43,818 nucleotides of DNA from Lachnospiraceae bacterium (GCA_024682555.1 JAIKZD010000157.1:1-43818); one strand, 5' to 3'; counted from the stretch's first letter, positions 34,781-43,672 are shown. Notes: a model not told the origin generated them from the sequence alone. Numbers and translations are program-made.

Positions 34781-35554
34781 ATGAAAAAAGTGTTAAGTAT
34801 TGTTTCTCTTTGTGTCTGTCTTGCTGTTATCCTGACAGGCTGTGCAGCCGCAGGTACGACCGGTACGGCTCCCTCGGGGCAGGACGGCGGTTCTCAGAAA
34901 AAGCTTGTTATGGCTACGAATGCGGAGTTTCCTCCCTATGAATACTATGAAGGAAGCGAAGTGGTGGGTATAGATGCAGAGCTTGCAAAGGCCATTGCCG
35001 ATAAGCTCGGAATGGAGCTTACCATAGAGGACATGGCTTTTGATTCGATCATCGCATCTGTTCAGACAGGCAAGGCTGACGTAGGTATCGCCGGAATGAC
35101 GGTTACCGAGGACAGGCTTCAGAATGTCAGCTTCTCAACGCCTTATACCGAGAGCAGGCAGGTGGTTATCCTGAAGGAAGACAGCGATATCGCAAGTGTC
35201 GAAGACCTCACCGGAAAGACAATCGGTGTTCAGCTGGGAACCACAGGTGATATCTTTGCCGAGGATATCGAGAATGCTACGCTTGAGCGTTACAACAAGG
35301 GAATGGAAGCCGTTCAGTCCCTGAATCAGGGAAAGGTTGACGCCGTTATCATCGATATGATGCCTGCAAAAGTATTTGTGGAACAGAACGAGGGCTTAAA
35401 GATCCTTGATGAGGATTTTGCGGTTGAGGAATATGCCATCGCAGTTGCAAAGGATAACACGGAGCTTCTAGACAAGATCAACGCGGCACTTGAGGAGCTC
35501 AAATCATCGGGCGAACTTCAGAAGATCATAGATAAGTATATTTCAGCACAATGA
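34781..35554 (+). CDS. Polar amino-acid ABC importer, substrate-binding lipoprotein
   Basis: A 257-aa family-3 solute-binding protein. The signal peptide ends in the lipobox LTGC with Cys21 as the lipidation site, followed by a Gly/Thr/Ser linker. The mature part begins KKLVMATNAEFPPYEYYE, and the two lobes contain GIDAELAKAIADKLG, GKADVGIAGMTVTEDR and KTIGVQLGTTGD. AAGGAG precedes the ATG. The stop overlaps the permease ATG (ATGA). The exact amino acid is not readable; this family takes His, Gln, Arg, cystine and similar substrates. Confidence 0.93.
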   Translation: MKKVLSIVSLCVCLAVILTGCAAAGTTGTAPSGQDGGSQKKLVMATNAEFPPYEYYEGSEVVGIDAELAKAIADKLGMELTIEDMAFDSIIASVQTGKADVGIAGMTVTEDRLQNVSFSTPYTESRQVVILKEDSDIASVEDLTGKTIGVQLGTTGDIFAEDIENATLERYNKGMEAVQSLNQGKVDAVIIDMMPAKVFVEQNEGLKILDEDFAVEEYAIAVAKDNTELLDKINAALEELKSSGELQKIIDKYISAQ

Positions 35555-36240
35555 GTAAATTAATAGAATCTTTTAATCAGAATTTCATAGAAAAGAACCG
35601 GTACGAGTATATTCTGCATGGCCTTTCAAATACACTGATAATGACTGCCTGCGCAGTCATTATCGGTATCATCATCGGTTTCATAATCGCCATCATAAGG
35701 GCCAATCATGACACCACCGGAAAACTTAAGGCTGCCAATTTTATCTGCAATGTCTACCTTACCGTCATCAGGGGAACCCCAATGGTGCTGCAGCTTCTGA
35801 TAACATATTTTGTTATCTTTGCTTCCGTGAACGTAAGCAAGATGCTTGTTGCCATAATTGCCTTCGGCATAAACTCGGGCGCCTATGTTGCGGAGATCAT
35901 AAGAGGCGGTATCATGTCCATTGACAAAGGACAGTTTGAAGCGGGAAGGTCCTTAGGCTTTTCCTATCATCAGACCATGGTATGGTTTATTTTACCCCAG
36001 GCCTTAAAGAACGTGCTTCCTGCCCTTGGAAACGAGTTTGTGGTGCTCTTAAAGGAAACCTCGGTGGCAGGATATATTGCGATGCAGGATCTTACAAAGG
36101 GAGCCGACATCATAAGGAGCCAGACTTATTCGGCATTCATGCCTCTTGTCATGGCGGCGGTCATTTACCTTGCCCTTGTGATGCTCTTTGACAGCCTTAT
36201 CAAAGGCCTTGAAAGGAGGCTCAGAAACAGTGACCACTGA
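35551..36240 (+). CDS. Polar amino-acid ABC importer, permease
   Basis: A 229-aa membrane protein of the HisMQ family with about five helices. [11 protein letters not shown] near the middle and the coupling segment [30 protein letters not shown] (EAA loop) are diagnostic. Only one permease gene is present, so it probably forms a homodimer. Its ATG overlaps the binding-protein stop, and its 3' end overlaps the start of the ATPase gene by 11 bases. Confidence 0.95.
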   Translation: MSKLIESFNQNFIEKNRYEYILHGLSNTLIMTACAVIIGIIIGFIIAIIRANHDTTGKLKAANFICNVYLTVIRGTPMVLQLLITYFVIFASVNVSKMLVAIIAFGINSGAYVAEIIRGGIMSIDKGQFEAGRSLGFSYHQTMVWFILPQALKNVLPALGNEFVVLLKETSVAGYIAMQDLTKGADIIRSQTYSAFMPLVMAAVIYLALVMLFDSLIKGLERRLRNSDH

Positions 36241-36973
36241 AAAAGAAGCCCTCATAAAGGTTGTGGGATTAAACAAAAAATTTGATGCGATCCATGCGTT
36301 AAAGAATATAAACATTGATATCTTAAAGGGCGACGTAGCCTTTGTGGTAGGGCCTTCCGGATCCGGAAAGAGTACTTTTTTAAGATGCCTCAATTATCTT
36401 GAGGTACCCACCTCGGGACAGATCTTCTTTGAAGGAACGGACATCTGCGATAAGAACTGTGATATAGATCTTCACAGGCAGAAGATGGGTATGGTGTTTC
36501 AGCAGTTTAACCTCTTTCCGCACATGACCGTCATGAAGAATCTGACCATAGGTCCTGTTAAGCTTCAGCACAAAAGTGAGGAAGAAGCCCGTGCAAAAGC
36601 CATGGAACTGCTTAAGCGAGTGGATCTTGCAGACAGGGCGGAAGCTTACCCCGGGCAGCTCTCCGGAGGCCAGAAGCAGAGAATAGCCATATGCCGTTCT
36701 CTTTGCATGAATCCCGAGGTGATGCTGTTTGACGAGCCCACCTCGGCACTGGATCCCGAGATGGTTGGAGAAGTTTTAAGTGTTATGAGGGAGCTGGCAA
36801 AGGAAAAGATGACGATGGTGGTCGTAACTCATGAGATGGCCTTTGCAAAAGAGGTAGCAAACAGGGTTATCTTCATGGCTGACGGCGAGATACTCGAAGA
36901 GAACGATCCCGAAAGCTTCTTTAACCATCCGCAAAATGAAAGATTAAAAACATTTCTGGCAAAGGTATTGTAG
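36230..36973 (+). CDS. Polar amino-acid ABC importer, ATP-binding protein
   Basis: 247 aa. Walker A is GPSGSGKST, the Q-loop lies in [13 protein letters not shown], the ABC signature is LSGGQKQR, Walker B is [12 protein letters not shown] and the switch His is in VVTHEMAFA. It is of the GlnQ/HisP type. No ATG fits. The GTG at 36230 has AGGAGG at 36214-36219, 10 bases upstream, and gives the family-typical N-terminus; the open frame ahead of it lies inside the permease gene. The 11-base overlap with the permease supports coupled translation. Topoisomerase III starts 5 bases after the stop. Confidence 0.95.
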   Translation: MTTEKEALIKVVGLNKKFDAIHALKNINIDILKGDVAFVVGPSGSGKSTFLRCLNYLEVPTSGQIFFEGTDICDKNCDIDLHRQKMGMVFQQFNLFPHMTVMKNLTIGPVKLQHKSEEEARAKAMELLKRVDLADRAEAYPGQLSGGQKQRIAICRSLCMNPEVMLFDEPTSALDPEMVGEVLSVMRELAKEKMTMVVVTHEMAFAKEVANRVIFMADGEILEENDPESFFNHPQNERLKTFLAKVL

Positions 36974-36978
36974 TATAT

Positions 36979-39039
36979 ATGGGAAAAACCGTATTTATAG
37001 CGGAGAAACCGTCTGTGGCAAATCAGTTCTGCGATGCGCTCAAAATAAAAGCAAAGAAGATGGACGGTTATCTCGAAGGCGAAAATACAATAGTCACCTG
37101 GTGTGTCGGTCATCTGATAACCATGAGTTATCCCGAAGTTTATGATGACAAATACAAAAAATGGAGTTTTTCCACTCTTCCTTTTCTTCCGGATCAGTAC
37201 AGGTATGAGGTGATCCCTTCGGCTAAGAAGCAATATGAAACCGTTAAAAAACTCCTGACGAGAGATGATCTTGATGCTATCTATGTCTGCACCGACTCGG
37301 GACGGGAGGGGGAATATATTTACAGGCTCGTAGATCAGGAGGCAGGTGTCACCTGCCCGGTAAAAAAGCGTGTCTGGATCGATTCCCAGACGGAAGAGGA
37401 GATACGACGGGGCATAAAGGAAGCAAAGGATCTCTCGTTTTATGATCATCTTGCGGCTTCGGCCTATCTGAGGGCCAAGGAAGATTATCTGATGGGGATC
37501 AATTTTTCAAGGGCCTTAAGTCTTAAGTACGGAAATACCATCGCAGGCTTTCTCAACATGAAATATGCCGTTATTTCCGTGGGTCGGGTAATGACCTGTG
37601 TCCTCGGTATGGTGGTAAAAAGAGAACGGGAGATACGGGCTTTTGAAAAAACACCGTTCTACAGACTCATCGGAACCTTCGGTATCGATGAAAACACTTC
37701 CTATGAAGCGGAATTTAAAGCACTTGAGGGTTCAGAATACTTCATGAGCCCTCTTTTATACAAAGAAAACGGATTCAAGGACAGGGCAGAGGCGGAAAAG
37801 CTTGCGGAAAAACTGATAAGCGGTTCAAACGGCGAGGCGGTGATCGAAAAGATCACAAAAAAGAAGGAGATAAAGAAGCCTCCTTTATTGTTTAACCTTG
37901 CGGAACTTCAGAACCTCTGTTCAAAGCTCTTTAAGATAAGTCCCGAGGAGACCTTAAAGGTTGTCCAGGAGCTCTACGAAAAAAAGCTTGTGACCTATCC
38001 AAGGACGGATGCAAGGGTGCTTTCAACCGCCATAGCAAAGGAGATACATAAAAACATTGCCGGGTTAAAGAGGTACTCTGTGGTGGGAAATATCCCCGAA
38101 GAGATACTTAACCGGGGTTCCTATAAGGGAATAGAAAAGACCAAATATGTTAATGACAAGCAGATAACGGATCATTATGCAATTATTCCCACGGGACAGG
38201 GTATCGACGGCATATCAAAGCTTTCAACGCTTTCGAAAAATATATATGAAGTGATAGCAAGACGTTTTCTTGCAATCTTCCTAGATCCTGCGGAATATCA
38301 GAAGACTGCTATTGAAACAAGAGTCTGCAACGAAGTATTCTATGCTTCCTTTAAGCTCTTATTCAAAGAGGGTTATATGGCGGTAAACACCTATTCATTT
38401 TCGAAAAATGCCGGGAAAACCTCTTCTCAGGATACAGCCTCCCCGGAAAAAGGCAAAACGGCAGATGACGATCAGACGGACAATGCCGGAGACGAAGAAG
38501 ACATAAGATGTGATTCGGATTTTCTTGATAAGATAAATTCCCTTAAAAAGGGAACAAAGGTCAGACTTGACGGCATTAACATAAAAGAAGGCGAAACCTC
38601 TCCGCCGAAAAGATATACCTCTGGTTCAATCATACTTGCGATGGAAAATGCGGGACAGCTTATCGAGGATGAGGAGCTGCGTTCCCAGATAAAGGGAAGC
38701 GGTATAGGCACCTCCGCCACGAGAGGCGGGATACTGGAAAAGCTTTTTAAGAACAGATACCTTAAGTTAAACAAAAAGACCCAGACCATTACTCCCGAGC
38801 TGTTCGGAGAGATGATCTATGATGTGGTTGCCTATTCCATAAAGCCTTTACTGGATCCGACCCTTACCGCAAGCTGGGAAAAGGGACTCACAGGCGTTGC
38901 GGAGGGCACCATATCCGAAGATGAATATATGTCTAAGCTTAATGATTATGTATCAAGGCGGACGGTTCAGGTTAAAAATCTCAACAATCAGTCCGCTTTA
39001 AGGAACTGTTATTTAAATGCTGCAAAGTATTACAAATAA
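36979..39039 (+). CDS. topB: DNA topoisomerase III
   Basis: Type IA topoisomerase that relaxes and decatenates single-stranded regions. 686 aa. The Toprim domain begins KTVFIAEKPSVANQF and contains CTDSGREGEYIYR. The active-site Tyr is in LVTYPRTDAR, and GSGIGTSATRGGILEKL is the conserved C-terminal part of the core. It ends without zinc fingers, as usual for TopB. An acidic Ser/Asp-rich insertion (around residues 475-510, TADDDQTDNAGDEEDI) interrupts the core and is not part of the catalytic fold. There are no conjugative-element genes around it, so this is probably the chromosomal copy. The ribosome site is weak (AAAGG, about 13 bases away). Confidence 0.94.
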   Translation: MGKTVFIAEKPSVANQFCDALKIKAKKMDGYLEGENTIVTWCVGHLITMSYPEVYDDKYKKWSFSTLPFLPDQYRYEVIPSAKKQYETVKKLLTRDDLDAIYVCTDSGREGEYIYRLVDQEAGVTCPVKKRVWIDSQTEEEIRRGIKEAKDLSFYDHLAASAYLRAKEDYLMGINFSRALSLKYGNTIAGFLNMKYAVISVGRVMTCVLGMVVKREREIRAFEKTPFYRLIGTFGIDENTSYEAEFKALEGSEYFMSPLLYKENGFKDRAEAEKLAEKLISGSNGEAVIEKITKKKEIKKPPLLFNLAELQNLCSKLFKISPEETLKVVQELYEKKLVTYPRTDARVLSTAIAKEIHKNIAGLKRYSVVGNIPEEILNRGSYKGIEKTKYVNDKQITDHYAIIPTGQGIDGISKLSTLSKNIYEVIARRFLAIFLDPAEYQKTAIETRVCNEVFYASFKLLFKEGYMAVNTYSFSKNAGKTSSQDTASPEKGKTADDDQTDNAGDEEDIRCDSDFLDKINSLKKGTKVRLDGINIKEGETSPPKRYTSGSIILAMENAGQLIEDEELRSQIKGSGIGTSATRGGILEKLFKNRYLKLNKKTQTITPELFGEMIYDVVAYSIKPLLDPTLTASWEKGLTGVAEGTISEDEYMSKLNDYVSRRTVQVKNLNNQSALRNCYLNAAKYYK

Positions 39040-39061
39040 AAAAAACAACAGGGAGGACAGC

Positions 39062-39727
39062 ATGGAAAACATAAAAATAACCGATCTTTACGATCTCAAT
39101 GAAACCATAGCAAAGGATATTTTCGAGGGGATCACCTATCCCTGGGAGGCACTGCCTCTCATAAAGGACTTCATAATAAAGCTCGGAAATACTCTTCACG
39201 GGGATGAATATGAGAAAAGAGGAGAGGATATCTGGATCGCAAGATCCGCAAAAGTTGCTCAAAGCGCAAACATAAACGGTCCCGCCATCATCGGAAAGGA
39301 TGCGGAGATCAGGCAGTGCGCCTTCATAAGGGGAAGTGCAATAGTCGGTGAAGGCGCGGTAGTGGGAAATTCCACGGAACTAAAGAATGTGATCCTGTTC
39401 AATAAGGTCCAGGTTCCGCATTACAATTATGTGGGAGATTCGATCCTCGGGTTCAGGGCACATATGGGGGCCGGATCCATCACCTCAAACGTTAAATCCG
39501 ATAAGACACTTGTGGTCATAAAGAACGGTGAAGAACACATAGAAACGGGGATCAAAAAGGTGGGAGCCATGCTCGGCGATAATGTTGAGGTAGGCTGCAA
39601 TACGGTCTTAAACCCCGGAACGGTCATCGGAAGAAGTTCAAATGTGTATCCCTGTTCCTGCGTAAGGGGAGTGATACCCGAAAAAAGCATCTATAAGAAT
39701 CAGGATGATATCGTTAAAAAGATCTGA
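39062..39727 (+). CDS. Left-handed beta-helix (hexapeptide repeat) protein, GlmU C-terminal-like
   Basis: A 221-aa protein built largely of hexapeptide repeats ([LIV]-G-x4), from about residue 60 (SAKVAQSANINGPAIIGKDAEI, AIVGEGAVVGNSTELKNVILF) to the end. It is often labelled UDP-N-acetylglucosamine pyrophosphorylase-like, but it has no nucleotidyltransferase domain. The N-terminal 50 residues (NIKITDLYDLNETIAKDIFEG) are a helical cap. By fold it is an acyl- or acetyltransferase for a nucleotide sugar; the real substrate is unknown. The ATG at 39062 follows GGGAGG at 39051-39056. It lies 22 bases after topB and 2 bases before metH. Confidence 0.82.
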   Translation: MENIKITDLYDLNETIAKDIFEGITYPWEALPLIKDFIIKLGNTLHGDEYEKRGEDIWIARSAKVAQSANINGPAIIGKDAEIRQCAFIRGSAIVGEGAVVGNSTELKNVILFNKVQVPHYNYVGDSILGFRAHMGAGSITSNVKSDKTLVVIKNGEEHIETGIKKVGAMLGDNVEVGCNTVLNPGTVIGRSSNVYPCSCVRGVIPEKSIYKNQDDIVKKI

Positions 39728-39729
39728 TC

Positions 39730-42279
39730 ATGACTAAAGAAGAATTCAGGGAATTATCAAAAGAAATACTGATACTTGACGGAGCAACCGGCACAAATCT
39801 TTCAAAGAGAGGCATGCCTGCGGGGGTGTGTCCCGAAAAATGGATACTCAAAAATCCCAATATCATGAAGGAGCTTCAGAAGGAGTATTATGCCGCAGGC
39901 AGTAATATAGTCCTCGCACCCACCTTTACCTCAAACAGGATCAAGCTTAAGGAATACGGGCTTGATAATGACATTGTGGAGGTAAACAGGGAACTTTTAG
40001 CCATATCGCAAACGGCAAGGGAAGAGTACATAAAAGAAAGCGGCGAATCCGGTGACAGGCTTTTTGTGGCTGCCGATATATCCATGACCGGAAAGCAGTT
40101 AAAGCCCCTGGGACCTCTTGATACCGAAGAACTCATCGAAGTATACAAGGAACAGCTTGAGATCCTTAAGTCCGGGGTGGATCTTATCATCATAGAGACC
40201 ATGATGAGCCTTGCGGAGACAAGGGCTGCCCTGATAGCCGCAAGAGAAATCTGTGACCTTCCCGTGCTCTGTTCCCTGACTTTTGATGAGACCGGACGTA
40301 CATTATACGGGACAGATCCCAAAACCGCCATGGGAGTTTTACAGAGCCTCGGAGCCGATGCGGTGGGCTGCAACTGCTCCGTGGGACCGGACAGGCTCTG
40401 CTCTGTCATAAAGGAGATGGCCGAAATAGCCCGTGTTCCCATCATAGCAAAACCCAATGCCGGTCTTCCCGTGCTCAATGAGGACAATTCAACCTCTTAT
40501 GATGTTACACCCGAGGAATTTGCAAAGGATATGTCCGATATCGTAAGGGCGGGAGCCTCCATCATAGGCGGATGCTGCGGTACCACTCCGGATCATATCA
40601 GGGCTCTTTTGCGGGCGGTTAAGGATATAAAGCCGGAACTTCCCGATAACAGGGGGATAAGGTATCTTTCCTCCGAACAGAAAACCCTGATATTCGATCT
40701 TGATTCCCCCTTTATGATAGTGGGTGAACGGATCAATCCCACCGGAAAAAAGAAGCTTCAGGAAGAACTCCGGAATGATTCCTATGGGATGGTTTATGAT
40801 TTTGCCGTTTCACAGTATGAAGCCGGTGCTTCCCTTCTTGATATAAACGTGGGAATGGGCGGGATCGACGAGAAAAAAGTTCTTATAAAGGCCATGGAAG
40901 AGGTGATCTCAGCGGTCAGCCTTCCCCTGGTCATCGATTCCTCCGACGTGGAGGCCATGGAAGCAGCCCTAAGGCGGTATCCCGGAAAAGCACTGGTAAA
41001 CTCCATATCTCTTGAGGATAAGAAGATAAACGGTCTGCTTCCCATCGTAAAAAAATACGGAGCAATGTTTCTTCTTCTTCCCCTGTCAGATAAAGGTCTT
41101 CCGGGGTCTCTTGAAGAGAAGAAAGATATAATAAACAGGATAATAGGAAGGGCTCATGAACTGGGATTCAGCGATGAGGATATCGTTGTGGACGGGCTTG
41201 TGCAGACAGTGGGGGCAAATCCGCAGGCGGGTCTTGAAACTCTTGAAACCATCAGATATTGTCATGATGAACTGAAACTGCCCACCATATGCGGCCTGTC
41301 AAATATTTCCTTCGGACTTCCCGAGAGGATATATGTGAATACCGCTTTTTTGAACATGGCGATCTTAAGCGGTCTCACCATGGCCATTATGAATCCGTCA
41401 CAGGTCACCCTGGTTACCCAGGCTCTGGCTTCGGATCTTCTTTTAAACAAACCCGGGGCCGACATCAGATATATAGAATATATCAATACCCACGAGATAA
41501 CAAAACCCGTTCCCGCAGCAGCAAAAGACGGGGCTTCCTCATCTTCACAAAACGAAAAAAAAGACGGTTCTCTTTCCGGAAAAGACAGCGCCTGCAGGGA
41601 AACGGCAGGTAATGAAGGAACAAAAAAGGAATCAGAGGGGAAAACAGATACGGATGAGATCTACAGATCCGTTTTATCGGGCAACAGATCACGGATAATC
41701 CGGGAAACGGAAAAAGCCCTAAACAGTGGGACAGAAGCAGGTAAGATCCTGAATGATTCCCTTTTACCCGCCATAAATGAAGTCGGAAAACTGTTTGAAA
41801 AAGGGAAATATTTTTTGCCCCAGCTTATAAAAAGTGCGGAGACGATGTCTGCTTCCATCAGTATCCTGGAACCGTTTCTCAAGGAGGCCGGAAGCGGCAG
41901 TTCACCTGTGACCATTGTGATCGCCACCGTAAAGGGCGACATCCACGATATCGGAAAGAATCTTGTGGTACTGATGCTTAAAAACTACGGGTTTAACGTG
42001 ATAGATCTCGGAAAGGATGTTGACTGCGAAGCGATCCTTGATGCGGCACAGGAGCATAATGCCGATATCATAGCCCTTTCCGCCCTTATGACCACTACCA
42101 TGACAGAGATGGAAAAGGTGGTTAAACGTGCGGGTGAGAGAAACATCAGAGCAAAGATCATAATAGGAGGTGCCGTTACCACACAGGAATACTGCGAACT
42201 CATCAATGCAGACGGTTATTCAAAGGATGCTCAGGAGGCTGTTATTCTCGTTAAAAAACTGATGGATATGATCCGCTGA
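39730..42279 (+). CDS. metH: Cobalamin-dependent methionine synthase lacking the reactivation domain
   Basis: Transfers a methyl group from methyltetrahydrofolate to homocysteine through cobalamin. 849 aa in three modules. Residues 1-295 form the homocysteine domain with Zn ligands Cys216 (GCNCS), Cys282 and Cys283 (GGCCGTT). Residues about 325-580 form the folate domain (FMIVGERINPTGKKK, LDINVGMGG). Residues about 645-849 form the B12 domain with D737-x-H739-x-x-G742 (DIHDIG). A polar Ser/Lys/Glu-rich linker (about 597-645) separates the folate and B12 modules. The C-terminal SAM-binding reactivation domain of E. coli MetH is absent, as in many Firmicutes, so reactivation needs a separate protein. 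Only two bases separate it from the preceding gene, and I see no cobalamin or SAM riboswitch. Confidence 0.95.
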   Translation: MTKEEFRELSKEILILDGATGTNLSKRGMPAGVCPEKWILKNPNIMKELQKEYYAAGSNIVLAPTFTSNRIKLKEYGLDNDIVEVNRELLAISQTAREEYIKESGESGDRLFVAADISMTGKQLKPLGPLDTEELIEVYKEQLEILKSGVDLIIIETMMSLAETRAALIAAREICDLPVLCSLTFDETGRTLYGTDPKTAMGVLQSLGADAVGCNCSVGPDRLCSVIKEMAEIARVPIIAKPNAGLPVLNEDNSTSYDVTPEEFAKDMSDIVRAGASIIGGCCGTTPDHIRALLRAVKDIKPELPDNRGIRYLSSEQKTLIFDLDSPFMIVGERINPTGKKKLQEELRNDSYGMVYDFAVSQYEAGASLLDINVGMGGIDEKKVLIKAMEEVISAVSLPLVIDSSDVEAMEAALRRYPGKALVNSISLEDKKINGLLPIVKKYGAMFLLLPLSDKGLPGSLEEKKDIINRIIGRAHELGFSDEDIVVDGLVQTVGANPQAGLETLETIRYCHDELKLPTICGLSNISFGLPERIYVNTAFLNMAILSGLTMAIMNPSQVTLVTQALASDLLLNKPGADIRYIEYINTHEITKPVPAAAKDGASSSSQNEKKDGSLSGKDSACRETAGNEGTKKESEGKTDTDEIYRSVLSGNRSRIIRETEKALNSGTEAGKILNDSLLPAINEVGKLFEKGKYFLPQLIKSAETMSASISILEPFLKEAGSGSSPVTIVIATVKGDIHDIGKNLVVLMLKNYGFNVIDLGKDVDCEAILDAAQEHNADIIALSALMTTTMTEMEKVVKRAGERNIRAKIIIGGAVTTQEYCELINADGYSKDAQEAVILVKKLMDMIR

Positions 42280-42319
42280 ATCGTTAACAAAAATGTTACA
42301 ATTTTGTAAAAACTTATTT

Positions 42320-42358
42320 TTGACCGTAAATATATATAATGCTATAATAATTTACGGT
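42320..42358 (+). promoter_or_regulatory. Strong promoter enclosed by a 9-bp inverted repeat (possible operator)
   Basis: TTGACC (42320-42325), a 17-base spacer and a perfect TATAAT (42343-42348). The inverted repeat ACCGTAAAT (42323-42331) and ATTTACGGT (42350-42358) spans from within the -35 box to the expected start site, with an 18-base AT-rich centre. A protein bound to both arms would cover the whole promoter. Confidence 0.8.
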
Positions 42359-42371
42359 AAGTTTCTTACCG
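42355..42371 (+). other. Hairpin at the predicted 5' end of the repeat-protein mRNA
   Basis: A perfect 7-bp stem (CGGTAAG/CTTACCG) with a TTT loop, starting 6 bases after the -10 box, that is at or next to the expected first base. Such 5'-terminal stems often protect mRNA from decay. Its left arm shares bases with the right arm of the inverted repeat around the promoter. Confidence 0.65.
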
Positions 42372-42430
42372 GACATGTTGTTTTAAGTTTGGGGAAAACT
42401 CAGAAATAAGAGAAAAGGAAGGTATTCATT

Positions 42431-43672
42431 ATGGCAGATGAAAACAGCATTGTTACATCGGAAACCGATCAGAAGGTTTTAGACGGAATATCCGATGGCG
42501 ACACTAAATCCCTAGCATCTCTCCTTGTTGATATCAAGAACAGGAGTGACAATGAGTTAAAGCTCATGAAGATCCAGACAACGATCGCTATCATTTCATC
42601 AGTTATTTCACTGGTAATAGTAATCGTTCTGGCAATCGCTGTAGGTTCGATCGTTCCCAAGATCAACGGCATCGTAGCAAGTGCAAATGAAGCAATCGCA
42701 CAGGCACAGGATATGCTGACATCAGCGAATGAAGTTGTTGCTAACCTGAATCAGATCTCCACTGATGTTGCTGCAATCGACATCGACGGTATCGTTAAGA
42801 ATGTTGACGATCTCGTAGTTACCGGACAGCAGAAGATAATCGAGGTTACGGATCAGGTTGCCCAGCTTGATATGGCCAGCGTTAACAGCGCTCTTACCGA
42901 GATCGCAAATCTCGACATGGACAGTGTTAACAAGACTATAGCTGAGGCTTCAACAATCGATATCGCAAGCATCAACAAGACCATTGCCGAAGTTGCAACG
43001 ATCGATGTTGACGGGATCAACAAGACCATCGCCGAGGCTTCAGCCATCGACATGGCAGGCGTAAACAAGACCTTATCAAGCGTAGCCGCTCTGGACATCA
43101 ACTCCATCAACAAGACTATCGCTGAGGTTTCAGCTCTTGATATGGCCGGCGTAAACAAGACTCTCAATCAGGTAGCTAATCTTGATATCGCAAGCGTAAA
43201 CAAGACTATCGCTCAGGTTTCGGCTCTTGATATCGCAAGTGTTAACCAGACGATCGATGAGATCTTAAAGTTCGATGTCAATTCAGTTAATGACACGATC
43301 AAGATGGTTAATTCATTTGATATGGCAGGCGTAAACGATACCATTTCAGAGCTCGCATCACTCGACATGGGTGCTGTAAACGATACCGTTGCAGAGATTT
43401 CAAAGCTCGATATGGAAGCTGTTAACGATACACTCAATGAGGTATCCGCAGTAGATGTTAAGCAGCTTAACGATGCCATTGGTGAGGTTGCAAGTGTGGA
43501 TGTTAGTGGTGTCAATGATGCAATCCAGGATATTGCTACTGTTGACTTCTCAGGGCTCAATGATTCAATCGGCGGACTCATGAACTTCGATATTTCCGGA
43601 CTTAATGCAGGAATCGAAAGCTTAGCAGAGACTGTTGAGCCTTTAGCAAGATTATTCACAAGAGCAAGATAA
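42431..43672 (+). CDS. Membrane-anchored protein of tandem 15-residue repeats, function unknown
   Basis: 413 aa, not a family I recognise. It has an acidic N-terminus (1-45), one hydrophobic helix (about 50-73), and then a repeat region to residue 400. Basic residues before the helix suggest N-in, C-out, which would place the repeats outside the membrane. Seventeen clear units of exactly 15 residues start at 146, 161 and so on to 386; two looser ones cover 116-145. The consensus is [LIVF]-D-[MIV]-x-[SG]-[VI]-N-[KD]-T-[IL]-x-E-[VIA]-[AS]-x. Hydrophobic positions 1, 3, 6, 10 and 13 fit a long helix or coiled-coil stalk better than a globular domain. It has a strong promoter, a 5' hairpin and an AAGGAAGG-like site, so it is probably well expressed. 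A thiamine-diphosphate enzyme gene follows after 22 bases. Confidence 0.88.
   Translation: MADENSIVTSETDQKVLDGISDGDTKSLASLLVDIKNRSDNELKLMKIQTTIAIISSVISLVIVIVLAIAVGSIVPKINGIVASANEAIAQAQDMLTSANEVVANLNQISTDVAAIDIDGIVKNVDDLVVTGQQKIIEVTDQVAQLDMASVNSALTEIANLDMDSVNKTIAEASTIDIASINKTIAEVATIDVDGINKTIAEASAIDMAGVNKTLSSVAALDINSINKTIAEVSALDMAGVNKTLNQVANLDIASVNKTIAQVSALDIASVNQTIDEILKFDVNSVNDTIKMVNSFDMAGVNDTISELASLDMGAVNDTVAEISKLDMEAVNDTLNEVSAVDVKQLNDAIGEVASVDVSGVNDAIQDIATVDFSGLNDSIGGLMNFDISGLNAGIESLAETVEPLARLFTRAR
42866..43630 (+). repeat. 45-bp tandem repeat array (17 units) coding for the 15-residue repeats
   Basis: The protein period of 15 residues corresponds to 45 bases, in phase from 42866 to 43630, with two degenerate units before it (from 42776). 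Units are diverged at the DNA level (different Ile, Val and Ala codons), so the array looks old and kept by selection rather than recently amplified. Confidence 0.85.

Noticed and set aside
36979-39039. Integrated conjugative element marked by topoisomerase III
   Set aside because: No relaxase, integrase, coupling protein or repeats nearby; neighbours are housekeeping genes.
39020-39735. Cobalamin or SAM riboswitch controlling metH
   Set aside because: There is almost no untranslated space; metH starts 2 bases after the preceding gene.
42280-42320. Rex operator or terminator in the gap after metH (TTAACA-AAAA-TGTTA)
   Set aside because: The arms are in the opposite order to a Rex site (TGTTA...TAACA), and the stem is short, AT-only and without a proper T-run.
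42866-43630. CRISPR-like array because of regular 45-bp spacing
   Set aside because: The units are all coding and in frame, diverge throughout, and there are no repeat/spacer blocks or cas genes.
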